A DNA stretch of 42,065 bases from a virus. The stretch is from positions 1-42,065 of the IMG/VR virus record IMGVR_UViG_3300017760_001552; one strand, given 5' to 3'. A program made the translations under genes and the position numbers. Below, one piece after another: positions 15,019 through 20,786 of the stretch. The first letter of the stretch is position 1. Each line of letters begins with the position of its first letter. The notes under the pieces were generated by a model. That model was not told where the DNA came from. It saw nothing but the letters and a program-made list of their open reading frames with translations, and ran no database searches.

Positions 15019-15681
15019 ATGCAAGTAAAAATTGTAGGCTACACTCAACCACCTGAAGGCGCTTTTATTGGATTAGATAATGTACAAGACATTATTGCAT
15101 ATTGTGCAAGAGTATCTAACCCTAGTAATCAAATTAATCAAGAGACTGCACCTAAATTACTTGCTTATCTTTCTAAACATAAACACTGGTCTCCCTTTGA
15201 AATGGCATCTGCTACCTTAGAAGTAGAAACGACACGTGATATTGCACGTCAGCTATTACGACATCGTTCTTTCTCTTTCCAAGAGTTTTCTCAAAGATAT
15301 GCAGATCCAAGGGATATGGAAAATACATTTGTATTGCGTGAAGCCCGTCTGCAAGATCCTAAGAATCGCCAGAATAGTGTTGATGTAGATGATCGTGAAC
15401 TAGAAACTATGTGGCAGATTAAACAACAGATGGTTATTAATGCATCTAAGGAAGCATATGCTTGGGCTATTGATAATGGTATTGCTAAAGAGCAAGCCAG
15501 AGCAGTCTTGCCAGAGGGTAATACAATTAGCCGTTTATATGTTAACGGAACTATTCGTAGCTGGATCCATTATGCTGAACTAAGATCATCTAATGGTACT
15601 CAAAAAGAACACATGGAATTGGCTATTGCCATTGCCGAAGCTATCTCTAAAATTTATCAACCAATAAAGGAGTATGTTTAA
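15019..15681 (+). CDS. thyX: Flavin-dependent thymidylate synthase
   Basis: The 220-residue protein carries the ThyX signature RHRSFSFQEFSQRY at about residues 75-88, and the downstream RSWIHYAELRSSNGTQKEH block that contributes FAD/dUMP contacts. It methylates dUMP to dTMP using methylene-tetrahydrofolate and FAD. Many alphaproteobacteria and marine phages use ThyX instead of ThyA. It sits directly after the helicase, supporting dTTP supply during replication. Confidence 0.95.
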   Translation: MQVKIVGYTQPPEGAFIGLDNVQDIIAYCARVSNPSNQINQETAPKLLAYLSKHKHWSPFEMASATLEVETTRDIARQLLRHRSFSFQEFSQRYADPRDMENTFVLREARLQDPKNRQNSVDVDDRELETMWQIKQQMVINASKEAYAWAIDNGIAKEQARAVLPEGNTISRLYVNGTIRSWIHYAELRSSNGTQKEHMELAIAIAEAISKIYQPIKEYV

Positions 15682-15893
15682 TGGGTCGTAAACTAAGCAC
15701 TTGGGAAGCACCACCAGGCAGAGGTCATTGTGAAGTGCATTTTGATTATAAAGAAGAATATGCATATATCAAATACTTTGATGCAAATGGTAAGCAATTC
15801 TTTATTGAAGAGTTCCCTAATAAGGCTATTGGTTATGTCGAAGATGCTGCAGAGAATTGGACCCTTGGTATTAAGAAACTAACCAATATGTAG
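15681..15893 (+). CDS. Small hypothetical protein
   Basis: A 70-residue protein that starts on the last base of thyX (TAATG overlap). It contains HFDYKEEYAYIKYFDANG and FIEEFPNKAIGYVEDAAENW, probably a small beta-rich domain. No family is recognised. It is the last gene before an early promoter cassette. Confidence 0.65.
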   Translation: MGRKLSTWEAPPGRGHCEVHFDYKEEYAYIKYFDANGKQFFIEEFPNKAIGYVEDAAENWTLGIKKLTNM

Positions 15894-15899
15894 TAAATA

Positions 15900-15906
15900 T
15901 GTAACA
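15900..15906. promoter_or_regulatory. TGTAACA half-site
   Basis: A single TGTAACA lies 46 bases before the -35 box at 15952, the same distance as the palindrome before cassette A. The matching second arm is not clear here. Confidence 0.35.
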
Positions 15907-15951
15907 CTATTAGTTATTTTATAAAAAAATTAAAAAAAGTTAAAAAAACAC

Positions 15952-16011
15952 TTTACATCTGTATTTGGATATGGTATAAGAGTTATAGAAACAATAATTA
16001 AGGATTATAAA
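15952..16011 (+). promoter_or_regulatory. Early promoter-leader cassette B
   Basis: TTTACA (15952-15957), 17-bp spacer, TATAAG (15975-15980) with TGG before it, then a leader almost identical to cassette A (AGAAACAATAATTAAGGA). It drives the small gene at 16012 and probably the lysin after it. Confidence 0.82.
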
Positions 16012-16233
16012 ATGACAAATGTATATACAGTTTACGGAAATGATGACGGCGTAATAGGTGTTTACGGTAGCTGGAAAAAAGCTACTGTTGCTGCAATGGA
16101 TTACTGTGGTGATAATGCAGTTGAAGATCGTACTGATTACTCAATGGGTGATGACAAAGATCGCCGTTGGGATACTAGGTTCTTTGACGGTGATTCATCA
16201 GGTGCTAGTATATCTCGTTGGTTTGTAGAATAA
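16012..16233 (+). CDS. Small hypothetical early protein
   Basis: A 73-residue acidic protein behind cassette B. NVYTVYGNDDGVIGVYGSWKK opens the domain and the C-terminus is ISRWFVE. No motif is recognised. Leader similarity to the other cassettes suggests coordinated early expression. Confidence 0.65.
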   Translation: MTNVYTVYGNDDGVIGVYGSWKKATVAAMDYCGDNAVEDRTDYSMGDDKDRRWDTRFFDGDSSGASISRWFVE

Positions 16234-16237
16234 GGTT

Positions 16238-16690
16238 ATGAAAAATATGCTATCAACATCTATGAGTGTATTGTGCTTATTTGGCATTGTGTCTTGCTAT
16301 AGTGTTCTTAATCATGAACAAACTACAGAAGCACAATGCATGGCATTAAATATATACCGTGAAGCCAGAGGAGAAAGTATTGAAGGGCAATATGCAATTG
16401 CTCACGTTACTTTAAACCGAGTTGCTTCAACTAGATGGCCTGATAGCATATGTGATGTTGTATATCAACCTTACCAATTCAGCTGGACGCATCAGATCCG
16501 AGATCAGAAACCTAGAGGTAATGCTTGGGCAGTTGCTAAACAAGCGGCAGCTCTTGTTCTATCTGGTGAACATAAAGATAATACTGGTGGAGCCGACCAC
16601 TACCATGCAGACTATGTTAATCCTTACTGGTCTAAAGACATGGATTTGACTACTACTATCGGCACACATTTATTCTATAAGGCAAGATAA
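16238..16690 (+). CDS. SleB-type cell-wall hydrolase (putative endolysin)
   Basis: The 150-residue protein has the Hydrolase_2/SleB signature LNIYREARGESIEGQYAIAH with its catalytic Glu, then FSWT and a terminal HLFYKAR. SleB-type enzymes cleave peptidoglycan glycan strands. The N-terminus (residues 4-20) is hydrophobic and ends IVSC at residues 17-20, which fits a lipobox or a signal-anchor segment, so export may not need a holin. It is separated from the spanins by 20 kb. The start follows the previous gene by 4 bases; expression from an early-type promoter is unusual for a lysin. Confidence 0.82.
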   Translation: MKNMLSTSMSVLCLFGIVSCYSVLNHEQTTEAQCMALNIYREARGESIEGQYAIAHVTLNRVASTRWPDSICDVVYQPYQFSWTHQIRDQKPRGNAWAVAKQAAALVLSGEHKDNTGGADHYHADYVNPYWSKDMDLTTTIGTHLFYKAR

Positions 16691-16968
16691 TGAAAGATAT
16701 TGATTATAAATTTAATGAAGGTAATCTAATTGCCGAGTTTAAGAAATACATTGATTCGACATATGGTGGGCACTATGCTCAAAATAAGTTTCAATCAACA
16801 GAAGTGATTATCGAAAGAGGTCACGGAACTGGTTTCTGCATGGGTAATGTAGATAAGTATTCAAACAGATATGGTCGTAAGGGCACTAAAGCAGATGCTC
16901 GTAAAGACCTTATGAAAGTGTTGCATTATGCTCTCATACAGTTACATATCCATGATAACGATTTGTAA
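16690..16968 (+). CDS. DUF3310-like protein
   Basis: A 92-residue protein whose core GTGFCMGNVDKYSNRYGRKG followed by ARKDLMKVLHYAL matches the GNxxKYxxRxGxK-DLxKxxxY pattern of DUF3310, a domain in phage proteins that include the T7 gp1.7 nucleotide kinase. Nucleotide-kinase activity is possible but not shown by this short domain. Its ATG overlaps the lysin stop (TAATG). Confidence 0.6.
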   Translation: MKDIDYKFNEGNLIAEFKKYIDSTYGGHYAQNKFQSTEVIIERGHGTGFCMGNVDKYSNRYGRKGTKADARKDLMKVLHYALIQLHIHDNDL

Positions 16969-16981
16969 CATATATGTAACA
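16964..16981. promoter_or_regulatory. TGTAACA direct repeat upstream of tmRNA
   Basis: TGTAACA at 16964-16970 and again at 16975-16981, spaced by TATA, an 11-bp period. It is the same box found as palindromes at 8443 and 25736. It overlaps the stop of the previous gene. Regulatory role inferred. Confidence 0.45.
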
Positions 16982-16986
16982 CTTTT

Positions 16987-17035
16987 GGAGAAACTTTCTC
17001 CATAAACTAATTTAGACTGATCTTTGGTCTAAATA
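16987..17035 (+). promoter_or_regulatory. Inverted repeats and late-like element before tmRNA
   Basis: GGAGAAA (16987-16993) and TTTCTCC (16995-17001) form one inverted repeat; TTTAGAC (17011-17017) and GTCTAAA (17027-17033) form a second. TCTAAATA at 17028-17035 differs from the late consensus TATAAATA by one base and would start transcription near the presumed 5' end of the tmRNA precursor. No clear sigma70 promoter is seen. Confidence 0.35.
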
Positions 17036-17039
17036 AAAT

Positions 17040-17101
17040 GTAAACGATGAAGCAACGTGAACACATACTGGACTGGGGGGCAGTACCCCACAGCTCCACC
17101 A
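17040..17101 (+). ncRNA. ssrA: tmRNA acceptor piece (permuted, two-piece tmRNA)
   Basis: This is the 3' half of a tmRNA encoded upstream of its coding half. It ends CAGCTCC plus ACCA (17091-17101). The T arm has stem TGGGG/CCCCA (17074-17078/17086-17090) and a 7-base loop GGCAGTA. CAGCTCC pairs with GGGGCTG at the 5' end of the coding piece (17219-17225), including a G-U at the third pair, the alanine identity element of tmRNAs. GGAC before the T stem matches the E. coli layout exactly. The loop lacks the usual TTC, a deviation I recall for alphaproteobacterial two-piece tmRNAs. The 5' end is approximate. Confidence 0.88.
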
Positions 17102-17121
17102 AAATCACTTAGGAGATTACA

Positions 17122-17211
17122 ATGATTAAATGGATTATTAATTCGTATAACAATTGGATGGCTAAGAAAGAAGCAGAGGTACCAAAATACCTAGCTGGTA
17201 CTGGTGAGTGA
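17122..17211 (+). CDS. 29-codon ORF in the tmRNA intervening segment
   Basis: An ATG at 17122 with AGGAG at 17111-17115 opens 29 codons ending in TGA at 17209-17211, filling nearly all the DNA between the acceptor piece and the coding piece. The peptide has an aromatic N-terminal half (MIKWIINSYNNWM) and a polar half containing AKKEAEVPKYLA. No family is recognised. In bacterial permuted tmRNA genes this segment is excised as a spacer. A well-placed ribosome binding site suggests it may be translated, but at this length chance is possible. Confidence 0.5.
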   Translation: MIKWIINSYNNWMAKKEAEVPKYLAGTGE

Positions 17212-17218
17212 TTTTGAT

Positions 17219-17395
17219 GGGGCTGAACTAGGATCGACAGGTGTCGTAGTGAAGTGGAGTTTACCGGATGATCGCGTATAGATCAACTAAACTAAATGCA
17301 AATGAAAATTTCGCACCATCTGGTTACGCCCTAGCGGCATAACACAGGGAGCTGGCCACTTGCTTAGCAACAGAAAAGTGGCATTAACTATTCAT
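17219..17395 (+). ncRNA. ssrA: tmRNA coding piece with tag ANENFAPSGYALAA
   Basis: The piece begins GGGGCTGA and carries the tmRNA D-arm signature GGATCGACAGG at 17231-17241. The tag frame runs from a GCA resume codon at 17298 to TAA at 17340-17342 and encodes ANENFAPSGYALAA, ending in the ALAA degron read by ClpXP-type proteases. The loaded alanine would precede this. A 7-bp stem GCCACTT/AAGTGGC (17355-17361/17376-17382) follows the stop. The 3' end is uncertain but must lie before the ATG at 17414. Function: ribosome rescue and tagging of truncated proteins with SmpB. Confidence 0.92.
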
Positions 17396-17413
17396 CAATA
17401 TAAGGAAATTAAG

Positions 17414-17782
17414 ATGAAAATTGCACTAACAGCAGCAGCCCTAGTATTGGCTGCATCTACAGCATCTGCTGGAGACCTAAACATTGGTGGCCAAACTATT
17501 TCAGCCGGCGGTGAATTTGATATGAACTATACAACTGGTACCGAACTGTGGGCTTTGGATTTTACTCCTAAGGCAGGTCTTAACGCCTTCGGTGTAGATT
17601 TCTCAGTAGATACAACATTTGATGTTCTATCTTTGAATGATGCATCTAAAGACGCATTTACTGGTCTTGACTTTGTAGCTGGTTATACACTAGGTGGCGG
17701 TCTTCGTACTTACACTGAAGTTAGCACAAACTCAGACCTAGAATTTGGTGATGTGACTATGGGCGCAACATTTAACTTCTAA
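17414..17782 (+). CDS. Secreted beta-barrel-like outer-membrane protein
   Basis: The ATG at 17414 has AAGGA upstream. The 122-residue product has a clear signal peptide (MKIALTAAALVLAASTASA, cleavage after residue 19). Alternating hydrophobic strands, many Gly residues and a terminal Phe (MGATFNF) follow, as in small outer-membrane beta-barrels recognised by the BAM machinery. Mature length of about 103 residues would allow only a few strands, so it may oligomerise or be a porin fragment. It lies 71 bases after the tmRNA tag stop. A role in altering the host surface (for example superinfection exclusion) is speculation. Confidence 0.75.
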   Translation: MKIALTAAALVLAASTASAGDLNIGGQTISAGGEFDMNYTTGTELWALDFTPKAGLNAFGVDFSVDTTFDVLSLNDASKDAFTGLDFVAGYTLGGGLRTYTEVSTNSDLEFGDVTMGATFNF

Positions 17783-17819
17783 TAAATACGAATAAGGGTT
17801 GCTTACTTAATAAGCACGT

Positions 17820-17848
17820 GAGGAGCCATGGTTAGCTCCTCTTTTTTT
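17820..17848 (+). terminator. Rho-independent terminator
   Basis: GAGGAGC (17820-17826) and GCTCCTC (17835-17841) form a 7-bp stem with an 8-base loop, followed by seven Ts. It ends the tmRNA/beta-barrel unit. A second small hairpin (TGCTTA/TAAGCA) lies just upstream. Confidence 0.88.
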
Positions 17849-17850
17849 AT

Positions 17851-17858
17851 TATAAATA
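17851..17858 (+). promoter_or_regulatory. T4-type late promoter element before desaturase
   Basis: An exact TATAAATA lies 3 bases after the terminator T run and 19 bases before the desaturase ATG. The same terminator-then-TATAAATA layout occurs at 27690-27724. Confidence 0.58.
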
Positions 17859-17877
17859 GGGATAGGAGAGGTGTATT

Positions 17878-18516
17878 ATGATTCTTTTTATTTCTGTCGT
17901 ACTAGGGCTTTTGTGGTCACAAGTTATATCACACTTTGGTGCGTCAATACTATTACATAGACATTATTGCCATAAACAATTTGAGGTACCTAAATGGTTT
18001 GAAGCCCTAGGTCTTTCAATGTTAATGGTCGCTTGTATTAGAACACCTATTGGTTGGATTGCTTCTCATAGAATGCATCATAAACATTCTGATAGTGAAA
18101 AAGATCCACATTCTTGGAAGCATGTAGGATACTGGAAAGTTTTATTTACGACTTGGAATATAAGAAAAATATCTCCAAAATATTCTCGTGACTTGTTTAA
18201 GAACCCTATGTTGGTATTTTGTCACCACCACTGGTTAAAAATTCTTATCATTACAAATATAGTATCATTTATAATAAGCCCATACTTTTGGCTTGCTTTC
18301 TGTGCAATACCATTTGTATTTGCAAAAGTAGGATTTGGTTTATTAAATACTGTTGGTCATAATGAAGAAGGTGGTAGTGATGTCGCATGGCTAAATCTTT
18401 TTATTGCAGGTGAAGGTTATCATAGACAACATCATCTTAATTGGAAACAAGTCAGATTGCATAAGTGGGATACAGCAGGTTGGATTGCTGAAAAATTATT
18501 TGTTAAAGGAAAGTAG
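17878..18516 (+). CDS. Fatty-acid desaturase (acyl-CoA/acyl-lipid type)
   Basis: The 212-residue membrane protein has the three histidine boxes of di-iron desaturases: HRHYCH near residue 27, HRMHHKH near residue 63, and GEGYHRQHH near residue 180. Hydrophobic stretches lie at residues 1-20, 40-55 and 120-150. Such enzymes insert a cis double bond into acyl chains of membrane lipids. Canonical bacterial members have about 270-320 residues, so this is a short form, but all His boxes are intact. It starts the oxidoreductase island, and the next gene begins at the following base. Confidence 0.9.
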   Translation: MILFISVVLGLLWSQVISHFGASILLHRHYCHKQFEVPKWFEALGLSMLMVACIRTPIGWIASHRMHHKHSDSEKDPHSWKHVGYWKVLFTTWNIRKISPKYSRDLFKNPMLVFCHHHWLKILIITNIVSFIISPYFWLAFCAIPFVFAKVGFGLLNTVGHNEEGGSDVAWLNLFIAGEGYHRQHHLNWKQVRLHKWDTAGWIAEKLFVKGK

Positions 18517-19119
18517 ATGAAGAAAACTCAATTACCATCCATAATGAAACTAAATGTTAATATAGATTTAGATTTACTTAGAGATAATTGTAACACCCTT
18601 GCTGAAAAGTTTGTTGATGTAAGAACAGCAAATCCAGGGCTTTGTATGAATCATGAAGACCTTGTAAAAGATGTTTACGATAACTTCGAACAGATCAATC
18701 TTACAACACCATCAGAGATACTACCTCACACAACATCTATTAAGGAACGCTTGAGACGCAGAGAAGAACATTTATATAATGTAGCAACCGAGGATTATAC
18801 TGGTAGTTATATTGAAAAGATAGTTACACAGTGTAAAGCACCAGCATCTCGTATTCGTATTACTAAACTTGCACCAGGTAAAACTATTCCATTCCATGTG
18901 GACTATGATGTATCCTATGCGGTACGTTGTATTGTACCCATCTATGGTGATAATAACACTGTTAATCTGTTTAGACGAGACAATAAGGTTGAGGCATATA
19001 ACCTTAAGTGTGGAACTGCCTATTTTTTAAACATCGGCTATCCCCATGCAGTAGTTAACATGAGTGACAAACCACGAATTGCTTTAATGTTTAGTTTGGA
19101 TGGTACAGATGACTTGTGA
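18517..19119 (+). CDS. 2OG-Fe(II) oxygenase, aspartyl-hydroxylase-like
   Basis: The 200-residue protein ends in a double-stranded beta-helix domain. FHVDYD gives the iron ligands H127 and D129, GYPHAVVN gives H177, and KPRIAL gives R187 for 2-oxoglutarate. The layout resembles aspartyl/asparaginyl beta-hydroxylases, which hydroxylate peptides or amino acids. All expected ligands are present, so it should be active. It directly abuts the desaturase and overlaps the next gene by 20 bases. Substrate unknown. Confidence 0.8.
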   Translation: MKKTQLPSIMKLNVNIDLDLLRDNCNTLAEKFVDVRTANPGLCMNHEDLVKDVYDNFEQINLTTPSEILPHTTSIKERLRRREEHLYNVATEDYTGSYIEKIVTQCKAPASRIRITKLAPGKTIPFHVDYDVSYAVRCIVPIYGDNNTVNLFRRDNKVEAYNLKCGTAYFLNIGYPHAVVNMSDKPRIALMFSLDGTDDL

Positions 19120-19897
19120 TAGTAAACAGTATTATAACAAGTCACACCTTTGGCCTATTGCACGTGAAGTACAAATAAAGGGTCACAAGATATTCTACGA
19201 TCAAGAGTTTACTGAACAATCTTACATTGATTATATGAAAGGCTTTGGAGAACTTGAACGACATGAGTTGTTTATGAATTCAAAGGAAGTGCCAGAACTA
19301 TTTTATGTTACTGATAAACGAGATGAGTCTGGACAGAAAATTGGTATGTTCGGTGGTGGCGAATTAGGCTGGCACTCTAATGGTAATAGCAGGCACAAAA
19401 TAGATAAGATATTAATCAGCCTTTATTGTGTAGAAGGTGATCCTAATACTACATTATCTATATGTAATACCTCAGATCCTTTCTATGACTTGTCTGAAGA
19501 GGATCAGGAATACTTTAAGAATATAGTGATTAGGCTTAAATTTAAAAATAATACAATGTATGAGTTAGATGATAACGATCCAGAACTTGAGTTTATGAGT
19601 AAGAACAAAGGTTCTATTCGACCGCTAGTCGGTAGACATCCTCATACAGATAAGTATTATTTTTATTTTCCCTACCATTTTATTTGTAGAGCATGGCATG
19701 GGAAAACTCGCATAGATCATAATGAGCTTATTGAAAGATTAAAACCCATTATCTTTCAGAGCAAATATCAGACACATCATATCTTCCAAAAAGGTGATAT
19801 GCTTCTAATGGATCAATTGACTTCTCTGCACAGACGAACACCTGTGATGGGAGACCGTATGTTATGGAGAGCTGCAGGTGACTATTCGAAAATCTGA
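19100..19897 (+). CDS. TauD/TfdA-like oxygenase with HxN motif
   Basis: The 265-residue protein has the TauD-like order: ELGWHSNG (H92, N94), LTSLHRRTP (distal H244) and MLWRAAGDY (R257 for 2OG). The usual HxD/E iron motif reads HSN, so the carboxylate ligand is replaced by Asn. A paralogous domain in the gene at 20783 has the same change. TauD enzymes hydroxylate sulfonates, herbicides or amino acids; loss of the acidic ligand occurs in 2OG halogenases (as Ala/Gly), so the chemistry may be altered. An internal ATG at 19109 is an alternative start. Confidence 0.78.
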   Translation: MVQMTCDSKQYYNKSHLWPIAREVQIKGHKIFYDQEFTEQSYIDYMKGFGELERHELFMNSKEVPELFYVTDKRDESGQKIGMFGGGELGWHSNGNSRHKIDKILISLYCVEGDPNTTLSICNTSDPFYDLSEEDQEYFKNIVIRLKFKNNTMYELDDNDPELEFMSKNKGSIRPLVGRHPHTDKYYFYFPYHFICRAWHGKTRIDHNELIERLKPIIFQSKYQTHHIFQKGDMLLMDQLTSLHRRTPVMGDRMLWRAAGDYSKI

Positions 19898-20786
19898 ATT
19901 AAGAAACTTTCCATATGTAAATGTACCTAGGTTTAAGTCTGTAGAAATATTACTGTTGGCTCAGACAGCGGCAGATACATATTTTAGCAGAGGTTCTGGG
20001 CAAGCAACAAAAGAACTAGATCACGTTGAGGCTACACATAGGCATTGGGTAAGCCCTATGATTGATCTATCAGATTTTCCATATTGTTATTATACTCACG
20101 GTGTTACTGATGCCATACATCATTGGGAAATGACAGATAAAAGACCATGGCAGAAATTATGTTATGGCGAATATGAATATAGAGATATAATAGGTTCTAA
20201 AGGATCCGTTACTTGTGATGTGCCAGGGCAGTACATGGATAAAGAAACTCACAGAGCTGCACTACCTGGTGTAGTTGATCCTAATAAGCCTTTATATATC
20301 TCAACACCTTCTGCGGCAGATGGTAATATATTTAACGCTCCTGTTGATAGTTGGAAAAACTCACCACCAGTTATATTAGATTGTACTTATGTATCATCCA
20401 CTGCTATTAAAACAATAGAAGTACCTAAGACAACTGAGCAAGTGTTCTTTTCTTTCTCTAAAGGTTTTGGTCTTATTGGTAGTAGATTAGGATTAGTCTA
20501 TACTAAAGAACCACACCCTACTCTACATAGATTAAAAGAATATGAGAACTGGAATTATAGTGGTGTAAGAACGATGCAGCTTTTAATGAATAACTTTGCT
20601 GTAGATTCCATGCATACAAAATATAAAGATAAGCAACTTGCCATTTGTAAAGAATACGATTTTACACCTTCTGATTGCTTTTACCTTGCAACTACACATG
20701 ATAGATACTATACAAGACGCAGACGAATGCGTTGGAATGATTCTGCTAGAATATGCTTAACACCTTTATTTGAGGATTACTTATGA
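19878..20786 (+). CDS. PLP-dependent aminotransferase-like protein
   Basis: A GTG start at 19878 (GGAG at 19867-19870) gives 302 residues overlapping the previous gene by 20 bases. FSFSKGFGLIGSRLG has the Schiff-base Lys at K195 in a class I/II aminotransferase context, and ILDCTY supplies D168 and Y171 expected near the PLP ring. HGVTDAIHHW at about residues 74-83 resembles the small-domain phosphate-binding segment. Typical members have about 380-420 residues, so this is short. It may transaminate or decarboxylate an amino acid made or used by the neighbouring oxygenases. Confidence 0.72.
   Translation: MTIRKSELRNFPYVNVPRFKSVEILLLAQTAADTYFSRGSGQATKELDHVEATHRHWVSPMIDLSDFPYCYYTHGVTDAIHHWEMTDKRPWQKLCYGEYEYRDIIGSKGSVTCDVPGQYMDKETHRAALPGVVDPNKPLYISTPSAADGNIFNAPVDSWKNSPPVILDCTYVSSTAIKTIEVPKTTEQVFFSFSKGFGLIGSRLGLVYTKEPHPTLHRLKEYENWNYSGVRTMQLLMNNFAVDSMHTKYKDKQLAICKEYDFTPSDCFYLATTHDRYYTRRRRMRWNDSARICLTPLFEDYL

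Noticed and set aside
17040-17101. Acceptor segment considered as a tRNA gene
   Set aside because: It has a T arm and CCA end but no anticodon or D arm in cis, and its acceptor strand pairs with the separate tmRNA coding piece instead.
17360-17413. A TTG-started N-terminal extension of the beta-barrel-like gene
   Set aside because: It would run through the tmRNA coding piece and hide the signal peptide; the ATG at 17414 has its own AAGGA and gives a classical signal sequence.
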